From assembly GCA_910579735.1 (NCBI GenBank), contig CAJTUZ010000002.1, positions 1-64,000 of the forward strand: 64,000 nucleotides of DNA, read 5' to 3'. The translations under genes and the position numbers were made by a program. This DNA comes from an uncultured Lachnospiraceae bacterium (GTDB lineage: Bacteria > Bacillota > Clostridia > Lachnospirales > Lachnospiraceae). The stretch's first letter is position 1. Every line of letters begins with the position of its first letter. Below, piece by piece: positions 24,931-34,538 of this stretch. The notes under the pieces are model-generated. The model had not been told where the DNA came from, did no database searches, and saw nothing but the letters and a program-made list of their open reading frames with translations.

Positions 24931-26154
24931 ATGGAGATTATAAAGGGCGGAGTAACCGCGGCGGCGGGATTTGAGGCAGCCGGAGTGGAAGCCGGAATCA
25001 AATATCAGAACAGAAAAGATATGGCGCTTGTTTACAGTCAGACACCGTGTAAGGCGGCAGGCGTTTTTACAAGCAATATGGTGAAGGCGGCCCCGGTCAT
25101 TTGGGATAAAGAGATCGTGGAGCATTCCGCGTATGCGCAGGCTGTTGTCGTTAATGCAGGCATTGCCAATGCCTGTACGGGATCTGAAGGATATGCCTGC
25201 TGTAAAAAGACGGCGCAGGCCGCGGCGGAGTGTTTAAACATTCCGGAAGATGCCGTACTTGTGGCATCTACGGGCGTGATCGGAATGCAGATGCCGATAG
25301 ATAAGATCACGGCAGGCGTTAAAAAGCTTGCGGATGCAAAAAAAGATACAATGGAAGCCGCGCAGATGGCGGCGGAAGCGATCATGACGACGGATACTGT
25401 CGATAAACAGGCGGCTGTGACGTTCGAAATCGGCGGCAGGACGGTAACGCTTGGCGGTATGTGCAAGGGATCCGGCATGATCCATCCGAATATGAGCACC
25501 ATGCTCTGCTTTATCACATCGGACATTGCGATTTCCAGAGAACTGCTGCAGGAAGCGCTGCGTGAAGATGTAAAAGATACATTCAATATGATATCGGTAG
25601 ATGGAGATACTTCTACAAACGATACGCTTATCGTACTTGCAAACGGGTTAGCCGGCAATCCCGAAGTGGTGAGCAGAAACGAAGACTATGAGAAGTTCAG
25701 ACAGGCCCTGCATTATGTTACGATGACATTGGCAAAGAAAATGGCGGGTGATGGCGAAGGCGCCACGGCGTTATTCGAAGCCAAAGTCATTCATGCCAGG
25801 ACGAAAGAGGATGCACGGATCCTGAGCCGGTCCGTCGTTAGCTCCAGTCTGACGAAAGCGGCGATTTTCGGGCATGACGCAAATTTAGGACGGGCTTTTT
25901 GTGCGCTTGGATATGCCGGTGTTGCGTTCGATCCGGATCAGGTGGATCTGTATCTGGAAAATGAAGACACGAGCCTTCCTGTTTACCGGGGCGGCGTGAT
26001 GCTGTCTTACAGCGAGGAAGAAGCGACGCGCATACTTTCTTCACCCGAGGTCAGGATTCTTGCGGATATGAAGATGGGGGATGCCGAAGCAGCAGCCTGG
26101 GGCTGCGATCTGACTTATGATTATGTGAAGATCAACGCGGATTATCGCAGTTAA
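24931..26154 (+). CDS. argJ: Bifunctional ornithine acetyltransferase / N-acetylglutamate synthase
   Basis: This 407-aa enzyme transfers the acetyl group from N-acetylornithine to glutamate, recycling acetyl in arginine synthesis, and may also use acetyl-CoA. The precursor is cleaved autocatalytically before a nucleophilic Thr. Here the site is HPNMSTML, placing the Thr at residue 190, with Ser rather than the common Ala before it. Other conserved parts are ASTGVIGMQMP, KGSGMIHP and the C-terminal DLTYDYVKINADYRS. AAAGGGG precedes the ATG. It heads an argJ-argB-argD operon. Confidence 0.96.
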   Translation: MEIIKGGVTAAAGFEAAGVEAGIKYQNRKDMALVYSQTPCKAAGVFTSNMVKAAPVIWDKEIVEHSAYAQAVVVNAGIANACTGSEGYACCKKTAQAAAECLNIPEDAVLVASTGVIGMQMPIDKITAGVKKLADAKKDTMEAAQMAAEAIMTTDTVDKQAAVTFEIGGRTVTLGGMCKGSGMIHPNMSTMLCFITSDIAISRELLQEALREDVKDTFNMISVDGDTSTNDTLIVLANGLAGNPEVVSRNEDYEKFRQALHYVTMTLAKKMAGDGEGATALFEAKVIHARTKEDARILSRSVVSSSLTKAAIFGHDANLGRAFCALGYAGVAFDPDQVDLYLENEDTSLPVYRGGVMLSYSEEEATRILSSPEVRILADMKMGDAEAAAWGCDLTYDYVKINADYRS

Positions 26155-26234
26155 AAGAAATATTTGGTCCGCAGTGCAGATATGACTGCAGGAACGGGAA
26201 ATCCGCAGGAACAAAGAGAAAAGGAAAAAGAGAC

Positions 26235-27131
26235 ATGGAACAAAAGGAAATGAATATGGTCCTTAATAAGGCGGAAACACTGATCGAGGCGCTGCCTTAT
26301 ATTCAGCAATTCAACAGAAAGATCATTGTTGTAAAATACGGCGGAAGCGCCATGAGCAACGAAGAACTGCAGAAAAATGTCATTAAAGACGTTACACTGC
26401 TGAAACTGGTAGGGTTTAAACCCATCATCGTGCACGGAGGCGGTAAGGAGATCAGCCGATGGGTTGGAAAAGTCGGCAAAGAAGCACAATTTGTCGGAGG
26501 TCTGCGCGTAACGGACGACGAGACGATGGAAATAGCGGAAATGGTCCTCAACAAGGTCAATAAGAGCCTTGTCAGCATGGTACAGGAGCTTGGCGTAAAA
26601 GCAGTGGGCATCAGCGGGAAGGACGGCGGTCTGCTGGTGTGCGATAAAAAGTATGCAGACGGACAGGATATCGGTTTTGTCGGCAATATTACAGCAGTCA
26701 ATCCCAAAGTGTTATATGATCTGCTGGAGAAAGATTTTCTGCCGATCGTTGCACCGATCGGATTAGACGATCAATTTCAGACCTATAATATTAATGCAGA
26801 TGATGCGGCCTGTGCGATTGCCAAGGCGGTATCTGCAGAAAAGCTTGCTTTCCTGACAGATATAGAAGGACTTTATAAGGATATTAACGATAAATCATCT
26901 TTTATTTCCAGATTGACGGCTTCCCAGGCGGAAGAGCTGATTGAGGGCGGTTTTATCGGCGGAGGCATGCTGCCTAAGCTGGCCAACTGTACCGAAGCGA
27001 TCAGAGAAGGAGTCAGCCGGGTGCATATTCTCGATGGCAGAATTCCGCACTGTCTGCTTTTGGAGATCTTTACCAATCACGGTGTTGGTACGGCGATCGT
27101 TGCGGATCATGAGGAAACCGATAAGTCATAG
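26235..27131 (+). CDS. argB: Acetylglutamate kinase
   Basis: This 298-aa kinase phosphorylates N-acetylglutamate in the second step of arginine synthesis. The phosphate-binding loop is VVKYGGSAM, followed by KPIIVHGGGKEISRW, and the substrate part INADDAACAIAKA. C-terminal GGMLPKL and HILDGRIPHCLL fit the family. It is 80 nt downstream of argJ and 26 nt upstream of argD. The N-terminal extension before IVVKYGG (about 30 aa) resembles the arginine-feedback-regulated form. Confidence 0.96.
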   Translation: MEQKEMNMVLNKAETLIEALPYIQQFNRKIIVVKYGGSAMSNEELQKNVIKDVTLLKLVGFKPIIVHGGGKEISRWVGKVGKEAQFVGGLRVTDDETMEIAEMVLNKVNKSLVSMVQELGVKAVGISGKDGGLLVCDKKYADGQDIGFVGNITAVNPKVLYDLLEKDFLPIVAPIGLDDQFQTYNINADDAACAIAKAVSAEKLAFLTDIEGLYKDINDKSSFISRLTASQAEELIEGGFIGGGMLPKLANCTEAIREGVSRVHILDGRIPHCLLLEIFTNHGVGTAIVADHEETDKS

Positions 27132-27163
27132 ATGTCCGGTTTCAGGAAAGAAGGGAAATGAGC

Positions 27164-28351
27164 ATGATGAAGATGAAGGAATATATCGACGAGGCGGAAA
27201 AGGCGCTTCTGCATACTTATAACCGCTATCAGGTCGTTTTGGACAAAGGGGAAGGCGTTTACTTATACGATATCGAAGGAAAGAAATACCTTGATTTCGT
27301 TTCCGGCATCGCTGTTTTTGCACTCGGCTATCAGAATAAAGAGTATAATGACGCCCTCAAAGCACAGATTGATAAAGTCATCCATACATCCAATTATTAT
27401 TATAATGTGCCGGCGATCGAAGCGGCGAAGAAGTTAAAAGAGATTTCAGGGATGGACAGGGTGTTTTTTACAAACAGCGGTGCGGAGGCCGTTGAAGGAG
27501 CCATTAAGGCGGCAAGAAAATATGCCTATTTAAAAGATGGCGGCACAGATCATGAGATCATCGCCATGAACAATTCTTTCCACGGCAGGACATACGGGGC
27601 TCTTTCCGTAACCGGTAATCCGCATTACAGAGAGGCGTTCGAACCGATGATCGGTAATATCCGCTTTGCCGACCTGAATGATTTCGACAGTGTACTTTCG
27701 AATGTAAATGAAAAAACATGTGCTATTTTATTTGAAACGGTGCAGGGGGAAGGCGGTCTTTATCCGGCATCGGAAGACTTTATGCAGAAGGTGAAAAAGC
27801 TGTGTGAAGAAAGGGATATTCTGCTGATCCTTGATGAAATACAGTGCGGCATGGGAAGGACAGGCTATATGTACGCATGGCAGAAATTCGGGATCAGGCC
27901 GGATATCATGACAACAGCCAAGGCGCTTGGATGCGGTGTTCCGGTCGGCGCTTTTCTGATGACGGAGAAGGTGGGACAGCATTCTCTTGCGGCCGGGGAT
28001 CATGGTACGACATACGGCGGCAATCCGCTTGCCTGTGCGGCGGTCTGCAAAGTGATCGAGTTGTTTGAAAAAGAGCATGTGCTCGATCATGTCAGAGAGG
28101 TAAGCGCATATCTGGAAGAGAAACTTGACGAGCTCTGTGCGGAATATGACGTTTTTGAGCAAAGGCGGGGGACAGGATTGATGCAGGGCCTTGTCTGCAG
28201 AGAACCTGTGCGGGATATCATTGACAAAGCTATGGCCGGAGGACTGATTCTGATCAATGCCGGCAGCCATATAATCCGTTTCGTGCCGCCGCTTGTCATT
28301 ACGAAACAGCATGTTGACGAAATGACGGGCATATTACGCGAATGTCTGTAA
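27164..28351 (+). CDS. argD: Acetylornithine aminotransferase
   Basis: This class-III PLP aminotransferase of about 395 aa makes N-acetylornithine from N-acetylglutamate semialdehyde and glutamate. It shows NSGAEAVEGAIKAARKYA, the hydrophobic FHGRTYGALSVTG and ILDEIQCGMGRTG. The Schiff-base Lys is in TTAKALGCGVPVGA. Candidate starts are ATG 27158, 27164 and 27167. GAAGGG (27150-27155) favours 27164. It ends the argJ-argB-argD set. Such enzymes can also act on succinyldiaminopimelate. Confidence 0.94.
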   Translation: MMKMKEYIDEAEKALLHTYNRYQVVLDKGEGVYLYDIEGKKYLDFVSGIAVFALGYQNKEYNDALKAQIDKVIHTSNYYYNVPAIEAAKKLKEISGMDRVFFTNSGAEAVEGAIKAARKYAYLKDGGTDHEIIAMNNSFHGRTYGALSVTGNPHYREAFEPMIGNIRFADLNDFDSVLSNVNEKTCAILFETVQGEGGLYPASEDFMQKVKKLCEERDILLILDEIQCGMGRTGYMYAWQKFGIRPDIMTTAKALGCGVPVGAFLMTEKVGQHSLAAGDHGTTYGGNPLACAAVCKVIELFEKEHVLDHVREVSAYLEEKLDELCAEYDVFEQRRGTGLMQGLVCREPVRDIIDKAMAGGLILINAGSHIIRFVPPLVITKQHVDEMTGILRECL

Positions 28352-28386
28352 TATAAATTTCTACCCGAAAACAGGAGGTGCGGACG

Positions 28387-29994
28387 GTGACTTTGAAAAA
28401 AAGACTGACCACTGTTTTATTGCTTGCCTGTGCGGCGGCCGGTATTTTTGCACTCAGCCGGGCCGGATTGCTGCACCGGGCGGATGAAACGGAAGGGGAA
28501 CAGGAGATACAGGATACACTTTTCGGACACAGGGAAACACTCTATTTATGGTATACCGACGAAGCGCTGACGGATTATCTGAACAGCGTGGCGGTTTCTT
28601 ATAATGAATACCAGCAGGATGCCCGCGTGATTCCGGTCTATACGTCGGGCTCCGAATACCTGGAGACGATCAATCAGGCATCTTTACAGTCTGAGGAGGT
28701 GCCGGATCTGTATATTGTCGGAAACGATTCTCTGGAAAAGGCATATTTGGCCGGACTGGCTTCGGAGATCAGGCTGTCGGCGGGAAGTGCGGGGATGGAG
28801 CAGTATTTTCCGGAAACTGCGCTGCATGCAGTTACCTATCACGAGAAGCAGATTGCGTATCCGTTCTATTTTGAGACAAGCTCGTTTCTGTATAATAAGA
28901 CATATCTTGAAGAATGGGCGCGCGCGCAGATAGAAGCGGAGATGGATATAGCGGCCGCGGAGGCTGCGGAAGCGGCGCTTGCACAGAACGGTGCAGAGCC
29001 GGAGGAAGCCGGCGGATCCGAGGAGGGGGAAGATGCGTCTGCCGGATCAGGGGAGGAAACCGAAAGCGCTGACGGCGTTGATGAGACGATGACAGGACCC
29101 GATGAAAATGCCGTGGCGGCGCGCGTGGAAGAGACACTGCCGAAAACGATAGACGATATCCTTTCCTTTGCGGATGTTTATGACGCGCCGGAACAGGTTG
29201 AGGCAATCTTTAAATGGGATGTGTCCGATATTTTCTATAATTATTTCTTTGTCGGCAATTATATCGATGTCGGCGGCCGTGCAGGAGACAGAGACGATTC
29301 GATCAATATTTATAACGAGAACGCGATCCGCTGCATGAGAGTTTATCAGGATCTGAACCAGTTTTTCTCGATCGATACGGAAGAGATCAGTTATGCGGAT
29401 ATTTTACAGGATTTTATCGACGGGAAGATCCTGTATACGATCGTGACCACGGACGCGCTTGCCAAAATAGAAGCGGCAAAAGAAAACGGAGAATTTCAGT
29501 ATGAGTACGGCACTTCTCTGATACCCGATGTAAACGGGCAGTTAGAGTCAAGGTCTTTATCGGTGACGCAGTGCGTAGTGGTGAACGGTTATTCCATGCA
29601 TAAGGATATGGCCAATGCGTTTGCCCAATATCTTGCCTGTCAGAATGCCTACAATCTTTATGACAGGACCGGTAAGATACCGGTACTGACCGGCGTGAAG
29701 TTTGCCAATAGAAACGCCGAGGCATTTATCAGGGAATATGAGAAATCCATACCCAATCCCAAGATGATAGAAACAAGCAACTACTGGGTGGAAATGGAGA
29801 TCGCATTTGCCAGGATCTGGGAGGGCGAGGATGCCAATGCGGAGTTAAAAGCGCTTTCCGAGAAGATCATGACGCAGGTAAAAGGCGAGGCGTATACCGA
29901 AGAATATATCGATATGCCGGAAGAAAATGATGATGAGGAGCTTTCCGAACAAGAACAGACAGGAGAAGAGTCCGAAGATACATCCGGCGAATAA
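28387..29994 (+). CDS. Orphan extracellular solute-binding protein with acidic insert
   Basis: This protein of about 535 aa has a signal or anchor sequence (TVLLLACAAAGIFALS) and resembles family-1 solute-binding proteins: ETLYLWYTDEALTDYLNSVA, VPDLYIVGNDSLEKAYLAG and, later, VTQCVVVNGYSMHKDMANAF. About residues 180-245 form a low-complexity Ala/Glu/Gly-rich insert, and the C-terminus is acidic. There is no clear lipobox. GTG 28387 is chosen because AGGAGG (28373-28378) is correctly spaced; GTG 28378 overlaps it. It directly follows argD but no permease or ATPase is nearby, so its partner transporter is unknown. Confidence 0.72.
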   Translation: MTLKKRLTTVLLLACAAAGIFALSRAGLLHRADETEGEQEIQDTLFGHRETLYLWYTDEALTDYLNSVAVSYNEYQQDARVIPVYTSGSEYLETINQASLQSEEVPDLYIVGNDSLEKAYLAGLASEIRLSAGSAGMEQYFPETALHAVTYHEKQIAYPFYFETSSFLYNKTYLEEWARAQIEAEMDIAAAEAAEAALAQNGAEPEEAGGSEEGEDASAGSGEETESADGVDETMTGPDENAVAARVEETLPKTIDDILSFADVYDAPEQVEAIFKWDVSDIFYNYFFVGNYIDVGGRAGDRDDSINIYNENAIRCMRVYQDLNQFFSIDTEEISYADILQDFIDGKILYTIVTTDALAKIEAAKENGEFQYEYGTSLIPDVNGQLESRSLSVTQCVVVNGYSMHKDMANAFAQYLACQNAYNLYDRTGKIPVLTGVKFANRNAEAFIREYEKSIPNPKMIETSNYWVEMEIAFARIWEGEDANAELKALSEKIMTQVKGEAYTEEYIDMPEENDDEELSEQEQTGEESEDTSGE

Positions 29995-30028
29995 GTCGCT
30001 GCATATTTTAGAAAAAAGAGGAAATGAT

Positions 30029-30063
30029 AATACAAGATGGCTTTGGCTGTCTTGTATTTTTTT
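30029..30063 (+). terminator. Intrinsic terminator
   Basis: AATACAAGA (30029-30037) pairs with TCTTGTATT (30050-30058), followed by a T-run. It ends the argD/solute-binding-protein transcript. Confidence 0.9.
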
Positions 30064-30123
30064 GAATCATTTGGTTGACGCCTGTTGCTGCGGCATGGAG
30101 TCAAAGAAAGGATAACAGAAGTT

Positions 30124-30555
30124 ATGTTTGGATTTTTCATTGCGCTTCTTTCCGGCGCGCTTATGAGTATTCAGGGAGTTTTCAATACACAGGTCACCAA
30201 AGCGTCTACGATCTGGGTGGCAAATGCTTTCGTCCAATGTACGGCTCTGCTTGTCTGTCTGGGGGTGTGGCTTGTTTCGGACCGGTCTTCTTTCGGAGCG
30301 CTTTTTAAAGTACATCCCAAGTATATGCTGCTTGGTGGTGCGATCGGTGCAGTGATCACTTATACGGTCATTAAGGCGATGGAGATGCTGGGCCCGGCCA
30401 GATCGGTCATGCTGATCGTTGTTTCACAGCTTGCCGTGGCTTATCTGATCGAATTGTTCGGGTTGTTCGGTGTGGAAAAACAGCCTTTTGAAATGCGGAA
30501 ACTGACCGGTATGGGTCTTGCGATCGTAGGAATTATTATTTTTAAGTGGACATAG
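30124..30555 (+). CDS. YdcZ/DUF606-type DMT-superfamily membrane protein
   Basis: This membrane protein of about 143 aa has four or five transmembrane segments. It begins GFFIALLSGALMSIQGVFN, continues with YMLLGGAIGAVITYTVIKA and ends in GMGLAIVGIIIF. The pattern matches the DUF606 family of half-size drug/metabolite-type transporters, which usually act as dimers. ATG 30124 begins at the natural first helix, with AAAGGA somewhat far upstream. Substrate unknown. Confidence 0.82.
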   Translation: MFGFFIALLSGALMSIQGVFNTQVTKASTIWVANAFVQCTALLVCLGVWLVSDRSSFGALFKVHPKYMLLGGAIGAVITYTVIKAMEMLGPARSVMLIVVSQLAVAYLIELFGLFGVEKQPFEMRKLTGMGLAIVGIIIFKWT

Positions 30556-30633
30556 TCTTAAATTTATTTTACAATAAAAATACAGTGCATAGCGGGGACG
30601 TCCTGTGCCCTTTTATCGGGCAGAAAGGAAACT

Positions 30634-31311
30634 ATGCATAAAATTCGTATTTATTTGCTGAAAATAGGGATTATTTTATGGATCCCTGTATTTATTTTGA
30701 CTGCATGTACCGGCAGGGATGAGATCCTATTAGAAAGAGATGAGATCAAACTGGAGCTTGACGAGAAACAGGACTCTGTGCCGGAGAGCGGCTTTAAACA
30801 GACCGGTACGGGACAGACCGGGCCGCAGGAAGATATTCCGGGACAAACCCTGCCGGCAGAAATATATGTACATATTTGCGGTGCAGTCATTCATCCCGGT
30901 GTTTATGCGCTTTCGCCGGACAGCAGAGTATTTGAAGGGATAGAGGCGGCCGGCGGTTTTCGGGAAGATGCCTGCGAAGACTTTATCAACCAGGCGTCGG
31001 TCTTACAGGATGGTCAGAAACTGACCGTACCGACGACGGAAGAAGTACAGGAGGCCAAAGAAGCCGGTACATATGACGCGTTGCCGGAAACCGGAGCGGC
31101 AGAAGAAAGAGCGGACGGACTGGTGAATATCAATACGGCATCGGAAGAAGAACTCAGCGCGATTCCGGGCATCGGTGCGGGAAAGGCGGCTGCCGTCGTG
31201 CGTTACAGGCAGGAAAACGGCGCTTTTGCATCGATTGAGGACATTATGAAAGTAAGCGGCATCAAAGAAGGGACATATGAGAAAATAAAAGATAAGATCA
31301 CTGTAAATTAG
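30634..31311 (+). CDS. comEA: ComEA-type DNA-binding competence protein, probable lipoprotein
   Basis: This 225-aa surface protein would bind double-stranded DNA for uptake. It has a hydrophobic N-terminus ending LTAC (Cys about residue 25), which is a good lipobox, whereas most ComEA proteins have a simple membrane anchor. A charged, Gln-rich linker is followed by an SLBB-like domain (IYVHICGAVIHPGVYALSPD). Two helix-hairpin-helix motifs follow, beginning VNINTASEEELSAIPGIGAG. It is 68 nt ahead of a two-component system and 3.2 kb ahead of comEC. Confidence 0.9.
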   Translation: MHKIRIYLLKIGIILWIPVFILTACTGRDEILLERDEIKLELDEKQDSVPESGFKQTGTGQTGPQEDIPGQTLPAEIYVHICGAVIHPGVYALSPDSRVFEGIEAAGGFREDACEDFINQASVLQDGQKLTVPTTEEVQEAKEAGTYDALPETGAAEERADGLVNINTASEEELSAIPGIGAGKAAAVVRYRQENGAFASIEDIMKVSGIKEGTYEKIKDKITVN

Positions 31312-31379
31312 AATAAAAGAGCGGAAAAGAACAGGGGGTTCGTTTCAATCCGCAGACTGAGGGGGAGGCTTTAACAGCG

Positions 31380-32066
31380 ATGGCAAACAGGGTTTTGGTT
31401 GTAGATGATGAAAAACTGATCGTGAAGGGGATTCGTTTCAGTTTGGAGCAGGACGGCATGGAAGTGGACTGTGCCTATGACGGCGAGGAAGCGTTGGAGT
31501 TTGCAAGAAATAACAGTTATGACATGATTTTATTGGACGTCATGCTGCCTAAGATGAGCGGCTTTGAAGTATGCCAGCAGATTCGGGAGTTTTCCAATAC
31601 ACCGATCGTCATGCTGACCGCAAAAGGGGAAGATATGGACAAGATTCTGGGCCTTGAATACGGCGCGGACGACTATATCACGAAACCTTTTAACATATTG
31701 GAAGTAAAAGCAAGAATTAAAGCGATCATGCGCCGGACAACGCGGAAGAGCGAAGAAAAGAGTTCGGCAAGGGTCATTGAAAACCGCGATATGAAACTGG
31801 ACTGTGACGGCAGAAGAGTCTATATAAAAAACCGGGAAGTGAATCTTACCGCCAAAGAATTTGAAGTGCTGGAACTGCTTATCAAAAATCCGAATAAAGT
31901 ATACGGCAGGGAGGATCTTTTAAAGATTGTCTGGGGCAGCGACTATCCTGGAGATGTGCGTACGGTCGATGTACATATCCGAAGACTGAGAGAGAAGATC
32001 GAAGAGAAACCGAGTGAACCGATGTATGTGCATACGAAATGGGGAGTAGGTTATTACTTTGCTTAA
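31380..32066 (+). CDS. OmpR-family response regulator
   Basis: This 228-aa regulator has a receiver domain with VLVVDDEKLIVKGI, phosphoacceptor Asp in MILLDVMLPKMSG, the switch Thr in PIVMLTAKGED and the Lys in DDYITKPF. The winged helix has LTAKEFEVLELLI and ends HTKWGVGYYF. The length and pattern are like WalR/PhoP. It overlaps the kinase gene by 8 nt. It lies inside the comEA-comEC cluster, which may be coincidental, or it may control competence or envelope genes. Confidence 0.92.
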   Translation: MANRVLVVDDEKLIVKGIRFSLEQDGMEVDCAYDGEEALEFARNNSYDMILLDVMLPKMSGFEVCQQIREFSNTPIVMLTAKGEDMDKILGLEYGADDYITKPFNILEVKARIKAIMRRTTRKSEEKSSARVIENRDMKLDCDGRRVYIKNREVNLTAKEFEVLELLIKNPNKVYGREDLLKIVWGSDYPGDVRTVDVHIRRLREKIEEKPSEPMYVHTKWGVGYYFA

Positions 32067-33528
32067 ACTGAATTTCAAAAAAATAAATGTTCTGCGCAGT
32101 CTAAAACCGCGTATTTTTCTGATCGTGCTTATTGTCGGTCTGATACCCTGTATGATGATGCGCAGCGCGATCCTGCAAAATTACGAAACCCGGGCCGTCA
32201 GCGTGCGGATCTCGGATGTGCAGGCACAGTTGAAAATCCTGACCAATCATCTGATCACTTACCGTTATCTGCAGGACAATTCCTCGGAGGTCGTAAATGC
32301 GGAATTGGATCAGTTATCCAATCTTTATAACGGACGGGTGCTGATCATCAACAATGATCTGAAAGTCGTAAAAGATACTTACGGGATCAGTGAAGGGAAA
32401 ACGATCATTTCAGAAGAGGTCATCCGCAGCCTGAAAGGTGAAAATGTCAGCCAGTACGATTCTACCAACGGTTATATCGAGATGACGATCCCGATCATGG
32501 ATACGTTGGCGCCGACAGGGGATGATCCTGTACCGGAGAGCATTCTTGCCAAAGGCGTTATGCTGATCAGCGTATCAACCGATAATATCTCCACTACAAT
32601 GGGAATTCTGAGCAGACAGGCGATTGTGATTGAAGTCATCGTTGCAATTGTGGTCTTTATTGCAGCGGGATTTATTTCCTATGCCCTTATCAGGCCGTTT
32701 GAAAAAATAACGGATGCGCTGAGCCAGGTGAAGGAAGGTTATACGAATGATCCGATATCCGTTACCGATTGTCTGGAGACAGAGCATATCGGAGACGCGT
32801 TCAATAAGATCTTAAGCCGAATGAAAGTTCTCAATGATTCCAGGCAGGAATTTGTTTCCAATGTCTCCCACGAATTGAAAACGCCCATCACATCCATTAA
32901 GGTATTGGCAGATTCCCTGCGCGGTCAGGAAAATGTGCCGATTGAGGTATACCAGGAATTTATGGAGGATATTGCAACGGAGATCGACAGGGAGGACAAG
33001 ATCATTAACGATCTGCTTGCCCTGATCAAAATGGACAGAACCAGTACCGATCTGAATATTTCGCAGGTAGATATCAATATGCTCGTGGAATTTATTATGA
33101 GAAGACTGCGGCCGATTGCTATCAAGAGGGATATAGAGCTTGTGTACGAAAGTATCAGACCGGTCACCGCTGCCGTGGATGAAGTTAAAATAACACTTGT
33201 TATAACAAATCTGCTGGAAAATGCCATAAAGTACAATAAAAAGCATGGCTGGGTCAAGGTAACGCTTGATGCGGATTATCAGTTTTTTACCGTGGAAGTG
33301 GCAGATTCGGGAATCGGTATTCCGGCGGATTCCATAGAACATATTTACGAACGTTTTTACCGGGTAGATAAGTCCCATTCGAAGGAGATCGACGGCACCG
33401 GCCTTGGTCTTGCCATTACAAGGAGCGCTATACTGATGCACAGAGGGTCGATCAAGGCAGTCAGTGAAGAAGGGGAAGGAACGACGTTTACGGTGAAGAT
33501 TCCGCTTACTTATATTTCAGTTACGTAA
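32059..33528 (+). CDS. HAMP-containing sensor histidine kinase
   Basis: This 489-aa membrane kinase has an N-terminal transmembrane segment (about 14-35) and an extracytoplasmic sensor domain of about 150 residues. A second segment (VIVAIVVFIAAGFISYALI) leads into HAMP, the phosphoacceptor box NVSHELKTPITS and an ATPase with NLLENAIKYN and GTGLGLAIT. The TTG start overlaps the regulator gene, with GGGGAGTAGG upstream. The pairing with a GerMN lipoprotein right after it recalls the MtrB-LpqB arrangement of actinobacteria, where the lipoprotein modulates the kinase; that parallel is inference. Confidence 0.9.
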   Translation: MLKLNFKKINVLRSLKPRIFLIVLIVGLIPCMMMRSAILQNYETRAVSVRISDVQAQLKILTNHLITYRYLQDNSSEVVNAELDQLSNLYNGRVLIINNDLKVVKDTYGISEGKTIISEEVIRSLKGENVSQYDSTNGYIEMTIPIMDTLAPTGDDPVPESILAKGVMLISVSTDNISTTMGILSRQAIVIEVIVAIVVFIAAGFISYALIRPFEKITDALSQVKEGYTNDPISVTDCLETEHIGDAFNKILSRMKVLNDSRQEFVSNVSHELKTPITSIKVLADSLRGQENVPIEVYQEFMEDIATEIDREDKIINDLLALIKMDRTSTDLNISQVDINMLVEFIMRRLRPIAIKRDIELVYESIRPVTAAVDEVKITLVITNLLENAIKYNKKHGWVKVTLDADYQFFTVEVADSGIGIPADSIEHIYERFYRVDKSHSKEIDGTGLGLAITRSAILMHRGSIKAVSEEGEGTTFTVKIPLTYISVT

Positions 33529-33564
33529 AGCGGCCGCGAATGAGAGGAAGATAAGGAGAGAAGG

Positions 33565-34530
33565 ATGTATATGCGTATGAAGGATGTGGGAATGCGCCTT
33601 TTGGCACTGGTGCCTGTCGTGATGTTCTTCTGTCTGTCAGGCTGCGGCAGCCGGGGGAGTGTGGAGACGGAGTACGGAAGAGTATATGATATATATTATG
33701 TAAACAATGAGGAAACCAGGATCTTTGCCGATCCGTACCAGACGGCAGCGTACAACGACCAGACTCTTTTAGACGAGCTGCTTGTAAAACTTGCGCAGGA
33801 GCCGGAAAAGGGAGAGTATAAAGCGCCTTTGGCGGAAAATTTTGAGCTGATCGGCTATACATGGGATGGCGGACAGCTTACGCTCAATTTCGACGAGCAC
33901 TATAAGGAAATGGACAAGATCAAAGAAACGCTGGTGCGTGCCGCCATTGTCAGGACGCTGTCGCAGGTAGGGAGCGTGAATTATATTGCGTTCACCATCC
34001 AGAATGAGCCTCTTGTAGACAGCAGCGGCGTGGCGATCGGCATGATGTCTGCCGATACGTTTATCGACAATGCCGGAAACGAGATCAATACGTATGAAAA
34101 AGTCAATCTACGCCTGTATTTTGCCAATGAAAACGGTGACATGCTGGTAGAAGAGAATCAAAGAAACGTCGTTTACAGCAGCAATGTTTCTTTGGAAAAA
34201 CTTATTGTAGAGAAACTGATCGAAGGACCGTCCGCAGTCGGCAGCTATCCGACGATCAATCCGGCGACAAAAGTCATCAGCGTAACGGTCAACGATAGAA
34301 TATGTTATGTCAACTTGGACGAATCATTTCTGAGTCAGCCCTATAATGTGACAAACGACGTTACGATCTATTCGATCGCCAATTCCCTCGTGGAATTATC
34401 CAATGTAAATAAAGTCCAGATCTCCATTAACGGAGAGACGAACGTTCTCTATAAAGAAAGCGTCAGTCTTACGAATATTTTTGAAAGGAATCTGGATTTG
34501 GTTGAAAGCGCCGCCCCTGCGGCAGAATGA
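33565..34530 (+). CDS. GerMN-domain lipoprotein
   Basis: This 321-aa exported lipoprotein has lipobox CLSGC (Cys about residue 27). Two GerMN-like domains follow: the first around LLDELLVKLAQEP through LTLNFDEHYKEM, the second around LEKLIVEKLIEGP through CYVNLDESFL. GerMN domains occur in sporulation and germination proteins and in LpqB. AAGGAGAG is upstream. It is 36 nt after the kinase gene and overlaps or abuts comEC. It probably acts with the kinase at the outer membrane face. Confidence 0.9.
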   Translation: MYMRMKDVGMRLLALVPVVMFFCLSGCGSRGSVETEYGRVYDIYYVNNEETRIFADPYQTAAYNDQTLLDELLVKLAQEPEKGEYKAPLAENFELIGYTWDGGQLTLNFDEHYKEMDKIKETLVRAAIVRTLSQVGSVNYIAFTIQNEPLVDSSGVAIGMMSADTFIDNAGNEINTYEKVNLRLYFANENGDMLVEENQRNVVYSSNVSLEKLIVEKLIEGPSAVGSYPTINPATKVISVTVNDRICYVNLDESFLSQPYNVTNDVTIYSIANSLVELSNVNKVQISINGETNVLYKESVSLTNIFERNLDLVESAAPAAE

Positions 34531-34538
34531 GAGGTACT

